Shown: positions 5,936 to 13,014 of the stretch, in pieces | Numbering within the stretch: the first letter of the stretch is position 1 | How the letters are laid out: every line of letters begins with the position of its first letter | Source of the DNA: Gammaproteobacteria bacterium | GTDB taxonomy: Bacteria > Pseudomonadota > Gammaproteobacteria > GCF-002020875 | Reading direction: 5' to 3' | NCBI GenBank assembly: GCA_018671205.1 | Contig: JABHIC010000201.1 | Location: 1 to 13,703, forward strand | Length of the DNA stretch: 13,703 nucleotides | Program-made: the position numbers and the translations under genes | Notes under the pieces: generated by a model | Databases searched by the model: none | Seen by the model: only the letters and a program-made list of their open reading frames with translations | What the model was told of the DNA's origin: nothing

Positions 5936-6877
5936 CTACTTTATGCGCTTACCCGCAGCCTGTAGATCGGCATGGTAGGAGGAGCGTACCATCGGGCCAC
6001 TGGCGATATGGCTAAACCCCATCGCCTCCCCGTTGGTTCGAAGTGCCTCAAACTCATCTGGGGTGAGATAGCGCTCTACCGGCAGGTGGTGTCGACTGGG
6101 CTGTAGGTATTGTCCCAGTGTAATGCGCGTAACCCCATGTCTGCGCAGATCCTCCATCACCTGATAGATCTCCTCCGGCTGCTCTCCAAGCCCGACCATA
6201 AGACCGGATTTGGTGGGGATGGATGGATTTGCGGATGCAAAGGCCTGTAGCAGCCGCAACGACCCCTCGTAGTGGGCACCGGGGCGGCACTGTGGGTAGA
6301 GGCGAGGTACGGTCTCCAGATTATGGTTAAAGATATCTGGTGGGGTAGCGGTCAAAATATTGATCGCCTGTGACTCCCGGCCACGGAAGTCCGGGGTTAG
6401 AATCTCAACCTGAATAGCGGGAGAGTGGCTGCGGGTTGCAGCGATGCAGGCCGCAAAATGGGCGGCTCCGCCATCCAGCAGGTCATCCCGATCTACTGAG
6501 GTAATCACCACGTAGCGTAACCCCAGGGTGGCCACAGCCTCTGCGAGTTGTTGGGGCTCACGCTCACTGGGAGGTAGTGGCGTTCCATGCGCAACGTCAC
6601 AGAAGGGGCAGCGGCGGGTGCAGTGTTCACCAAGGATCATAAAGGTGGCTGTTCCGTGTGAAAAACACTCACCGAGATTAGGGCAAGCCGCCTCTTCACA
6701 GACGCTATGGAGCTCCCCCTCACGCAGCAGTTTACGAATTCTGGCGACCCCTCTCCCACTGGGAACCTTGGCACGAATCCAGCGGGGTTTGCGCAGTGGG
6801 GTTATGGTGGGAGCCACCTTGATAGGGATACGTGATACCTTTTCGGCAGCCCGTTCTGTGCGGCTATTTTGGCTCAT
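5936..6877 (-). CDS. lipA: Lipoyl synthase LipA
   Basis: A radical-SAM enzyme that inserts two sulfur atoms into octanoyl chains on lipoate-dependent proteins (pyruvate and 2-oxoglutarate dehydrogenases, glycine cleavage H protein). The 313-residue product has the auxiliary 4Fe-4S motif CEEAACPNLGEC (C60, C65, C71), the radical-SAM motif CTRRCPFC (C86, C90, C93), TSVDRDDL, a VEILTPDFRG strand, HNLETVPRLY, SGLMVGLGE and the C-terminal RSSYHAD (298-304), whose serine ligates the sacrificial auxiliary cluster. All cluster ligands are present. It overlaps the end of lipB by 14 bases, so translation is coupled and product hand-over from LipB to LipA is matched. It is the last gene of the minus-strand cluster. 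Confidence 0.98.
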   Translation of the reverse strand: MSQNSRTERAAEKVSRIPIKVAPTITPLRKPRWIRAKVPSGRGVARIRKLLREGELHSVCEEAACPNLGECFSHGTATFMILGEHCTRRCPFCDVAHGTPLPPSEREPQQLAEAVATLGLRYVVITSVDRDDLLDGGAAHFAACIAATRSHSPAIQVEILTPDFRGRESQAINILTATPPDIFNHNLETVPRLYPQCRPGAHYEGSLRLLQAFASANPSIPTKSGLMVGLGEQPEEIYQVMEDLRRHGVTRITLGQYLQPSRHHLPVERYLTPDEFEALRTNGEAMGFSHIASGPMVRSSYHADLQAAGKRIK

Positions 6878-7547
6878 TTAGAGTGTCAGTTAGAGAGTCT
6901 GTGTTGGGGTGCCCTTGGGAGGCTATCTGTAGAAGATCCGGATTGTACCCCAATTGCTCTAGCAGCAGCTTGATCAGCGTGCTCTCGATCTCAGACCGAA
7001 GCGGGGGGGTGATCCATTCACTGAGTTGGGTGATGGGCAGCCCCTGGTAACCACAAGGGTTGATGCGGTTAAAGGGTTCCAGATCCATCTCCAGGTTGAG
7101 GCTAACGCCATGAAAACTGCATCCTCTACGGATGCGTAGCCCCACAGCGGCAATTTTTGCGCCATTGATATAGACACCGGGAGCTTCTCTCTGCGCCACC
7201 GCCTCGATTCCATACCCCAGCAGTAGCTGGATAATGCTCTGCTCCAGTGCGCTGACAAGTACGCGTACACCGAGATTCCTGCGGCTAAGGTCAATCAGGG
7301 TATAGAGTATCAGCTGCCCCGGTCCGTGATAGGTGACCTGACCACCACGGTCGATCGCCACTACCGGAATCTCTCCGGGGTGGAGCAGGTGTTCTGCCTT
7401 ACCGGCACGTCCCTGAGTGAAGGTCGGAGGGTGTTCAACAAGCCAGAGCTCATCCGGGGTTTCTGCGTTTCGCGATGCGGTAAACTGCTGCATCTCCCGC
7501 CAGGTGGGTTCATAGGGAACCCTGCCACGTCTTCGCAAAATGATCAC
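6864..7547 (-). CDS. lipB: Octanoyltransferase LipB
   Basis: Moves octanoyl from acyl carrier protein to the lipoyl domains, the step before LipA. The 227-residue protein shows WLVEHPPTFTQGRAGKAEH (35-53), the DRGGQVTYHGPGQL motif (66-79), APGVYINGAKIAAVGLRI (122-139) with catalytic K131, CSFHGVSLNLEMDL (143-156), and INPCGYQGL (162-170) with the acyl-accepting C165. The start is GTG at 7547, overlapping the ybeD stop as GTGA, which points to translational coupling. Residues 1-11 align with other LipB N-termini, so no upstream start is needed. Complete and of normal length. Confidence 0.98.
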   Translation of the reverse strand: MIILRRRGRVPYEPTWREMQQFTASRNAETPDELWLVEHPPTFTQGRAGKAEHLLHPGEIPVVAIDRGGQVTYHGPGQLILYTLIDLSRRNLGVRVLVSALEQSIIQLLLGYGIEAVAQREAPGVYINGAKIAAVGLRIRRGCSFHGVSLNLEMDLEPFNRINPCGYQGLPITQLSEWITPPLRSEIESTLIKLLLEQLGYNPDLLQIASQGHPNTDSLTDTLNEPK

Positions 7548-7858
7548 AGTGCCATTACAATCCGCTCATCCGCTGTCAGGTCGAAATAGATGGCATCCAG
7601 CTGCTGCTTGCTGGTGGCGGTGATGGTGACCGTTACCGCCAGGTAGTTTCCCTTCTTGCTGGGGCGGCTCCTGACCGCCCCTTCCCCCAATTGAGGTACA
7701 TGGTTGCGCACCAGAGCAGCGACATGGGCATCAAAGTCATCTCCCGCCTTGCCCATTGCCTTGATGGCAAAGGGGCATGGGAACTCCAGTAGCGTCTCTG
7801 GATGCTCTTGCTGTTTTTCTTGCGGGCTATTGTCGTTGCTGTCATCAGGACTCTTCAT
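7544..7858 (-). CDS. ybeD: YbeD/DUF493 family protein
   Basis: A small 104-residue cytoplasmic protein that commonly sits next to lipB in gammaproteobacteria. Its structure resembles an ACT-like regulatory fold and its function is not established. LEFPCPFAIKAMG (24-36) and KKGNYLAVTVTITATSKQQL (68-87), followed by IYFDLTADERIVMAL, match the family. The first 20 residues are charged and low in complexity (DDSNDNSPQEKQQE), typical of this family's loose N-terminus. The frame stays open for 70 more codons upstream, but that stretch lies inside dat in another frame, so the ATG at 7858 is used. It is 19 bases after the dat stop and overlaps lipB by four bases. Confidence 0.93.
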   Translation of the reverse strand: MKSPDDSNDNSPQEKQQEHPETLLEFPCPFAIKAMGKAGDDFDAHVAALVRNHVPQLGEGAVRSRPSKKGNYLAVTVTITATSKQQLDAIYFDLTADERIVMAL

Positions 7859-7877
7859 GGCTTTTACGGTACCAAAA

Positions 7878-8747
7878 TTAGTGGGCGGGAGATGGGGATT
7901 CTGCCCGGAACTGCTGTTTGAAGGTTTGTAGGTGGCGGTGGATCTGCAGGGTGACCAGACCGGGTATCCCCTCCCCAACCGGCGCATGGTTGAGTTGGGT
8001 AACCGGCACCACCTCTTTGGTTGAGCTGGTGACCCAGATCTCCTCTGCGGCAGCGAGCTGTTGCTCACTGATAGCGGACTCTTGTGGGTGCAGCCCCTGT
8101 TGTTGAGCCAGCTCTAGGACGAGGTCACGGGTAACGCCGGGGAGTAGATAGTGACTTTTGGGGGGAGTTAGAATGGTCCCTTCGAGGACGACAAATACAT
8201 TACTGGCGGCCCCTTCGGTGACCTCCCCTTGTCGAATCAGAATAGACTCCTTGGCACCCCGGTCTAGCGCATGTTGGCGGTGCAGTACATTGGCCAACAG
8301 GTTGATCGATTTGATGTTGCAGCGACTCCAGCGGCTGTCAGTCTCCGTAACCGCCGCAATACCATGCTGTAGGATGGAGGTGGGGGTACCGGTCAGAGGA
8401 TTACTCATCATGAACAGGGTGGGGTTGGTCAGCTCTGGGAAGTGGTGATCTCTGGGGGCGACGCCACGGGTCACCTGTAGATAGAGGGATTGATCGCCCC
8501 CCTCATTCTTGTGAATCAGCTCAGAGAGAATTTTTGACCACCCGTCGCGCTGGTGAGGGTTGGGAATCCGTACCTCAGCGAGGCTATTCTCCAGCCTTTG
8601 CAGATGTTCATCGAGCCGGAACGGGCGGCCTCCATAGACAGGAATGACCTCATAGACACCGTCGCCAAAGAGAAATCCCCGATCCAGCACCGAGATCGTA
8701 GCAGACTCAATCGGCTGAAATTGACCATTGAGGTAGACAGTAGAGAT
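7878..8747 (-). CDS. dat: D-amino acid aminotransferase (class IV, PLP), probable non-canonical ATC start
   Basis: A PLP-dependent fold-type IV transaminase, most like D-alanine aminotransferases, which exchange amino groups between D-alanine, D-glutamate and 2-oxo acids and so can supply D-amino acids for peptidoglycan. Visible are VLDRGFLFGDGVYEVIPVYG, the arginine-rich RPFRLDEHLQRL, CNIKSINLLANVL with the PLP lysine (residue 146 from the proposed start, against 145 in the Bacillus enzyme), GEVTEGAASNVF, and a C-terminal VTSSTKEVVPV. The first conventional start is GTG at 8690, but the 19 codons before it (STVYLNGQFQPIESATIS after the start) match the conserved family N-terminus. The expected start position holds ATC at 8747, seven bases after GGAG. 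The frame is open back to the dacA stop (8774-8772) with no ATG, GTG or TTG in between. From ATC the protein has 289 residues, normal for the family; from GTG it would be 270 and lack the first strand. Function is firm; the start is unresolved. Confidence 0.88.
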   Translation of the reverse strand: MSTVYLNGQFQPIESATISVLDRGFLFGDGVYEVIPVYGGRPFRLDEHLQRLENSLAEVRIPNPHQRDGWSKILSELIHKNEGGDQSLYLQVTRGVAPRDHHFPELTNPTLFMMSNPLTGTPTSILQHGIAAVTETDSRWSRCNIKSINLLANVLHRQHALDRGAKESILIRQGEVTEGAASNVFVVLEGTILTPPKSHYLLPGVTRDLVLELAQQQGLHPQESAISEQQLAAAEEIWVTSSTKEVVPVTQLNHAPVGEGIPGLVTLQIHRHLQTFKQQFRAESPSPAH

Positions 8748-8771
8748 GGGGATGCTCCGTTGTGGCCAGAG

Positions 8772-9941
8772 TTACTGGAACCAGAGTTTGACGCTATCGA
8801 CCAAGTTTTTCCACAACCCCGCCGGTTCTATAGCCTCGAGTGCAACCAGTGGAGCCTCGGCAACGGTCTTTCCCTCAACGCTAAAGAGAACATGCCCTAC
8901 CACGTCCCCCTGTTCAATGGGGGCCTGTAGCAGTGGCTCATCCAGGGCGATCTCTGAGTTGAGCTCTTTGAACTGGTTGCGTCCCAGGGTGATGGAGAGA
9001 GGCTGTTCGACCCCAACGGGTAGAACCGTTTGGGTTCCTTTCCATACAGTGGGGGTGGCCAGTGGCTCACTGGGGGTGGCAATGGTCTGGGTCTGATAAA
9101 AACGGAAGCCGAAGTTGAGGAGTTTTTGGGTCTCCTGAGCACGAGCCTCGGTACTCTTGGTGCCCAATACCACAGAGATCAGCCGCATCCCCTCACGTTG
9201 CGCAGAGGCGACCAGGCAGTAGCCCGCCGCCTCGGTATAGCCGGTCTTCAGCCCATCAACACTCTCATCCCGCCAGAGCAGTTTGTTACGGTTTTTCTGC
9301 TTGATCGGCTTACCACTCTTCAGCTCTTTGCCAAAGATGAACTCTTTTTCTGCGTATAGCGGGTAGTACTCCGGGAAATCCCGGATCAGGGCCTGAGTCA
9401 GAATTGCCATATCGCTGGCACTGGTGTAGTGATCTTCAGCGGGCATACCGGTGGCGTTTTTGAAGTGGCTCTCCTTCATTCCCAGGATCTCGGAGTACTG
9501 ATTCATCAGCTCGGCAAAGGTCTCCTCGGCACCACCGATATGTTCTGCCAGGGCGACACTGGCATCATTACCAGAGGAGATCACCATCCCCTTCATCAGG
9601 TTGTTGACACTGATTTTTTTGCCCACCTCGATAAACATTTTGGAGCCCCCGGTGCGCCATGCCTTCTCACTGATGGTCGCCTCATCATCCAGCGTAATAT
9701 GCCCCTGTTTGAGCTCACTGAAGATGGCATAGGAGGTCATGATCTTGGTCAGACTGGCGGGTGCCAGCGGCTCGTGGCTATTGCCCTCGGTGATAATTCT
9801 TCCGCTGTCGAAATCCATCAGGATGTGAGCACTGGCAGCGACAGAGGGTGCCTTGGGGATAATGCGCGGTGCTGCACTGAGTGCTGTGGTGAAGAGCAGA
9901 AGTAGCAAGAGGGGGAGGGTGCGTTTCATCTGGGAATCCAT
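8772..9941 (-). CDS. dacA: D-alanyl-D-alanine carboxypeptidase (PBP5/6 family)
   Basis: Trims the terminal D-alanine from peptidoglycan stem peptides in the periplasm, limiting cross-linking. The 389-residue precursor has a Sec signal (KRT, a run of leucines, then LSAA near residue 24) and all three penicillin-binding motifs: SLTK (S63-K66), SGN (123-125) and KTG (232-234). The PBP5-type beta-rich C-terminal domain begins near residue 285. The protein ends in a probable amphipathic membrane-anchoring helix, GLWKNLVDSVKLWFQ. ATG at 9941 is used; ATG at 9929 would give a shorter, more typical signal start, and neither has a clear Shine-Dalgarno. The stop lies 24 bases before the proposed dat start, in the same frame. 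Confidence 0.96.
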   Translation of the reverse strand: MDSQMKRTLPLLLLLLFTTALSAAPRIIPKAPSVAASAHILMDFDSGRIITEGNSHEPLAPASLTKIMTSYAIFSELKQGHITLDDEATISEKAWRTGGSKMFIEVGKKISVNNLMKGMVISSGNDASVALAEHIGGAEETFAELMNQYSEILGMKESHFKNATGMPAEDHYTSASDMAILTQALIRDFPEYYPLYAEKEFIFGKELKSGKPIKQKNRNKLLWRDESVDGLKTGYTEAAGYCLVASAQREGMRLISVVLGTKSTEARAQETQKLLNFGFRFYQTQTIATPSEPLATPTVWKGTQTVLPVGVEQPLSITLGRNQFKELNSEIALDEPLLQAPIEQGDVVGHVLFSVEGKTVAEAPLVALEAIEPAGLWKNLVDSVKLWFQ

Positions 9942-9987
9942 TGGTTGTGGAGTGTTTCGTTGTTGGGGAGAGGGATTAACTGGTTAT

Positions 9988-10015
9988 ATTGTAGCTGTTT
10001 TAACAAGGTTGTCGG
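9988..10015 (-). promoter_or_regulatory. Candidate promoter inside the cell-wall cluster, upstream of dacA
   Basis: On the minus strand CCGACA (10015-10010) and TACAAT (9993-9988) are 16 bases apart and match the sigma-70 consensus at four and five of six positions. They lie in the 112-base rlpA-dacA gap, the largest within this gene block, about 47 bases before the dacA start. This could give dacA-dat-ybeD-lipB-lipA expression independent of the mrdA end. Confidence 0.4.
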
Positions 10016-10053
10016 AGCACTAGGTTAAATCGTTTTGGAGGTGCTGGCCTGCC

Positions 10054-10599
10054 TCACCGTGATCCCGTAGGAAGAACCCGAATAGAGACCTGAGCGGTCC
10101 CCTTTTTGATGAGGTCCAGTTTCCAGGCTGCGGTGTAGGAGAGGTCAATGATACGCCCCTCATGGAATGGGCCACGGTCATTGACTCGCACCACTACCTT
10201 TCTGTTGTTCTCCAGATTGGTCACCTCTACATAGCTGGGGAGCGGTAGGGTTTTATGTGCAGCACTCATCTGGTACATGTCATATTTCTCCATGCAGGAG
10301 GTGGGTTTGCCCTGGAAGTTGGGGCCATACCAGGAGGCGATCCCCTTTTCGGTAAAGTCTGTTGCGCTGCGCATTGGGCGGTAGCGCTTACCCTTAACGG
10401 TATAGGAGGCCATGTTGCCATATTTGCAGCGCGGCTCCCGTTTTGGAACCGCATCCGGGGTGGCAAGCAGCCTGGAGGGGGTGGTGGAGCCCACCTGTGA
10501 GGTGGCCAGGGAGGCGAGGTGGGTCAGGGTCTCACAGCCGCTGAGTAGCAGGGTGGCCAGAGCGACTGAGAAGATGGTGGGTAGATGATGTGAGGTCAT
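10054..10599 (-). CDS. rlpA: RlpA-like septal-ring lytic transglycosylase/DPBB lipoprotein without SPOR domain
   Basis: RlpA proteins are lipoproteins; the Pseudomonas enzyme cleaves naked glycan strands. The 181-residue product has a lipoprotein signal ending LLLSGC (C22), a linker, and a double-psi beta-barrel from about residue 86 to 176 with IASWYGPNFQGKPT, MSAAHKTLPLPSYVEVTNL and VRVNDRGPFHEGRIIDLS. Acidic residues at the positions used in Pseudomonas RlpA are present (E104, D141). The usual TxNGE/TxSGE segment reads TSCMEKYDM here. The SPOR domain found at the C-terminus of E. coli and Pseudomonas RlpA, which targets septal glycans, is absent. C58 and C102 could pair in the oxidising periplasm. 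It lies six bases after mltB with no clear ribosome site, suggesting coupling. Confidence 0.93.
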   Translation of the reverse strand: MTSHHLPTIFSVALATLLLSGCETLTHLASLATSQVGSTTPSRLLATPDAVPKREPRCKYGNMASYTVKGKRYRPMRSATDFTEKGIASWYGPNFQGKPTSCMEKYDMYQMSAAHKTLPLPSYVEVTNLENNRKVVVRVNDRGPFHEGRIIDLSYTAAWKLDLIKKGTAQVSIRVLPTGSR

Positions 10600-10605
10600 A
10601 TTTTA

Positions 10606-11874
10606 TCAGCCCACTGAGGGGCTCTGAGGCAAGCTGTCGGTGTAGCTCTTGCGGATCTCCTCTCCCAGCTGGAATACCGCCATGGTATAGAGAGTGCGCG
10701 GATTATAGCGAGAGATGACATAGAAATTATGCAGGGCAACCCAGTGCTCCAGCCCCTGCTCCCCTTTTAGCTCCAGCAGTAGTGCCTTGGCCTTGGTAGG
10801 ATAGTCTGGGTCAATCTCAAACCCATTCTCAAGAATCTGCCCGACCTGATACTTGGGGCGCAATTTTTTCAGAATCAGGTGGTGGTAGCCGGGCTTGGCG
10901 GGGGTAGGTAGCCTCAGTTTCTCTCCCAGTTTGAGCTGGTTGGGGTTGTTGGCGATAAAGGCATTGGGGTTGAGCTGTTGGATCTGACTCATGACGCCTC
11001 CCATTGACCCCCCGCTATGGCTCTGTACCCTCTTGGCGATACTCCAGAGTGAGTCTCCTGTGGCAACCGTCTGTTCGCTGGCTGCAGCTACGGGTTGATA
11101 ACGGGCCTGGGTTGCAATGGGGGCCCCACTTTCCCAACCGTGGTGGTTAAGATAGTTGGCAATGCTGCCAATCGCATCATCCGGGGTGTGCCAGATATCC
11201 TTCTTTCCATCCCCGTTGTAGTCGACGGCCAGCTTGCGATAGTTGCTGGGCATAAATTGTGGCATCCCCATAGCGCCGGCATAGGAGCCCAGGTAGCTAT
11301 AAGGGTCCTGTTTCTCCTCGCGGGAGAAGAGCAGAAATTCCTCCAGTTCAGCGCTGAAGAAGCGCTCCCGTTTGGGGTAGTTGAAGGCAAAAGTGGCCAG
11401 TGCATTGATCACCGGGTTTTTGCCCATATAACCGCCATAGCGGGTCTCCACCCCCAGTACTCCCACAATAATATGGGCGGGTACTCCATACTCTCGTTCG
11501 GCACGAGCCAGGGTCTCACGATGTTGCTGCCAGAAGGTGACCCCTTTGCGAATGATGCCCGGTTTGACATGTTTACCCCGGTATTCGGCCCAGGGTCTGG
11601 ACTCCGCCGGGTTATCCATTTTTTTCTTGCGCTGTTTGTCAGAGGTCTTTGGGCTCACCTTCTTCTCACGCAGGCTGAGCTGGTTGAGCAGTGTGGTGAG
11701 GGCCTCACGTTCAAACTGGTGCCGGCTCACCATCCGCTCGATAAAACGTTGCACATTCTCTCGCTCAGAGAGGAGTGGAGGAGGGGCAGTGGTTTCAGGG
11801 GGAGGCGAAGGCTCCTCCGCGCGGAGAGGGGTGCTAAAGAGCAGGGTAGATAACAGGAGTGTGGTTATTTTCAT
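10606..11874 (-). CDS. mltB: MltB-family lytic murein transglycosylase with inserted LysM/FimV-like domain
   Basis: Cleaves peptidoglycan glycan strands to 1,6-anhydro-muropeptides in the periplasm. The 422-residue precursor has a Sec signal (1-19, cleavage after LRA) with no lipobox cysteine, unlike E. coli MltB. After a proline-rich linker and a basic segment (70-86), the SLT35 catalytic domain runs from about 95. It carries the catalytic E143 in GVLGVETRYGG, AGAMGMPQFMPSNY (199-212), the DYNGDGKKDIW calcium-loop-like motif (218-228) and IANYLNHHGW (238-247). The family end LHNFYVISRYNPRTLYTMAVFQLG (381-404) is intact. Between them, residues about 266-323 form an extra module with VATGDSLWSIAKRVQ and a closing NQLKLGEKLRLP, like the LysM-type N-terminal domain of FimV. 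The insert explains most of the extra length over E. coli MltB (361 residues). Located 24 bases after rodA. Confidence 0.95.
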   Translation of the reverse strand: MKITTLLLSTLLFSTPLRAEEPSPPPETTAPPPLLSERENVQRFIERMVSRHQFEREALTTLLNQLSLREKKVSPKTSDKQRKKKMDNPAESRPWAEYRGKHVKPGIIRKGVTFWQQHRETLARAEREYGVPAHIIVGVLGVETRYGGYMGKNPVINALATFAFNYPKRERFFSAELEEFLLFSREEKQDPYSYLGSYAGAMGMPQFMPSNYRKLAVDYNGDGKKDIWHTPDDAIGSIANYLNHHGWESGAPIATQARYQPVAAASEQTVATGDSLWSIAKRVQSHSGGSMGGVMSQIQQLNPNAFIANNPNQLKLGEKLRLPTPAKPGYHHLILKKLRPKYQVGQILENGFEIDPDYPTKAKALLLELKGEQGLEHWVALHNFYVISRYNPRTLYTMAVFQLGEEIRKSYTDSLPQSPSVG

Positions 11875-11898
11875 GGTCAGGTCTATTTTACCTACTTA

Positions 11899-13014
11899 TT
11901 ATTGATCGAGTAACCGTCGGTGGGTCTGTATTGACATTAGAATGCCAAACGCGGCCATCAATGTCACCATTGAGGTGCCTCCATAGCTCACCAGGGGTAA
12001 CGGTAGCCCCACGACAGGCAGGAGTCCGCTCACCATTCCTACATTGACAAAAAAGTAGGTAAAAAAGATCATGGTGATACCACCAGCCAAGAGGCGGGTA
12101 TAGCTCTCTTGTGCCTGGATGGCGATATAGAGTCCCCGAAAGATGATGAAGAGGTAGAGGATGAAGAGCAGCAGTACGCCCAATAACCCAAACTCCTCGG
12201 CCAGCACCGCAAAGATGAAATCGGTATGGCGTTCGGGAAGAAACTCCAGTTGGGACTGGGTACCGTTGAGCCACCCTTTGCCAAATCCACCGCCTGAGCC
12301 GATGGCAATTTTGGATTGAATAATGTGGTAGCCACTGCCTCTTGGATCACTCTCCGGGTTGAGAAATGTGATCACCCGCTGCTTCTGATAGGGCTTCATC
12401 AGGTAGAACCAGAGCAGAGGGAGCAGCGCAGCCGCTGAGAGCAGTAGACCCCCAATGACTCGCCAGGATATTCCCGCAAGGAAGAGAACAAAGAAACCGG
12501 AGCTGGCAATCAGCAGAGAGGTACCCAGATCGGGCTGCTTGGCAATCAGTAGCACCGGAACAATAATCAGGAGTGCGGCTATGATCTGCTGTTTGGGTAC
12601 CGGAGGAAGGTGCTGTTCCGAGAGGTAGCCCGCTACCATCATTGGGATAATCAGCTTCATCATCTCAGAGGGTTGAACCAGGATGACCCCAAAATTGAGC
12701 CAGCGTTGAGCCCCTTTATGGGACTCACCCACCAGAGGTACCGCGATCAGCATGATCAGACCGATAATAAAGAGCCAGAAGGTGATAATTTTTAGCCAGT
12801 GAGGGGGGATCTGGGCGCTGACGAAGAGGATTACAAAAGCGATGGAGAGGCGGGTTAGCTGGCGGGTTAACATGGCGTTATCCTCCCCACTCGCACTATA
12901 GATAATGAGTAGTCCGAACAGACTGATAAACAGTAGCCCACTCAATAGTGGCAGGTCGATATGGAGCTGGCTGGCGAGAGAGACTTTTCTGCGGGTCTGA
13001 TCGGTGATGCTCAT
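11899..13014 (-). CDS. rodA: SEDS peptidoglycan glycosyltransferase RodA
   Basis: RodA polymerises lipid II into glycan strands during cell elongation, working in a complex with PBP2. The 371-residue inner-membrane protein has about ten hydrophobic segments. SEDS hallmarks are QRWLNFG (103-109), VQPSEMMKL (113-121) with E117, KQPDLGTSLL (159-168), and FLPERHTDFIFAVLAEEFG (258-276), in which D265 corresponds to the essential aspartate of E. coli RodA (D262). The end GLPLPLVSYGGTSM and the terminal amphipathic stretch are typical. Its ATG overlaps the mrdA stop as ATGA, and GGAG lies eight bases upstream inside mrdA, a common arrangement for this partner pair. Confidence 0.98.
   Translation of the reverse strand: MSITDQTRRKVSLASQLHIDLPLLSGLLFISLFGLLIIYSASGEDNAMLTRQLTRLSIAFVILFVSAQIPPHWLKIITFWLFIIGLIMLIAVPLVGESHKGAQRWLNFGVILVQPSEMMKLIIPMMVAGYLSEQHLPPVPKQQIIAALLIIVPVLLIAKQPDLGTSLLIASSGFFVLFLAGISWRVIGGLLLSAAALLPLLWFYLMKPYQKQRVITFLNPESDPRGSGYHIIQSKIAIGSGGGFGKGWLNGTQSQLEFLPERHTDFIFAVLAEEFGLLGVLLLFILYLFIIFRGLYIAIQAQESYTRLLAGGITMIFFTYFFVNVGMVSGLLPVVGLPLPLVSYGGTSMVTLMAAFGILMSIQTHRRLLDQ

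Noticed and set aside
7859..8068. 70-codon upstream extension of ybeD, giving a 174-residue protein.
   Set aside because: The extension lies wholly within dat plus the short spacer in another frame and is low in complexity. The family's normal protein starts near 7858.
8516..8728. ORF beginning with an ATG at 8728 as an alternative start for dat.
   Set aside because: It is in a different frame and its product has no aminotransferase features, so a start here would require a frameshift that the intact main frame does not need.
10020..10053. GC-rich imperfect inverted repeat just after rlpA.
   Set aside because: The arms pair for only about four bases and there is no U-run on the minus strand, so it is not called as a terminator.
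11095..11853. Long plus-strand open frame of 252 codons opposite mltB.
   Set aside because: It is the antisense of a clear mltB, has no recognisable domain, and codes in the shadow of conserved MltB codons. Similar shadows occur opposite dacA, dat and trmB.
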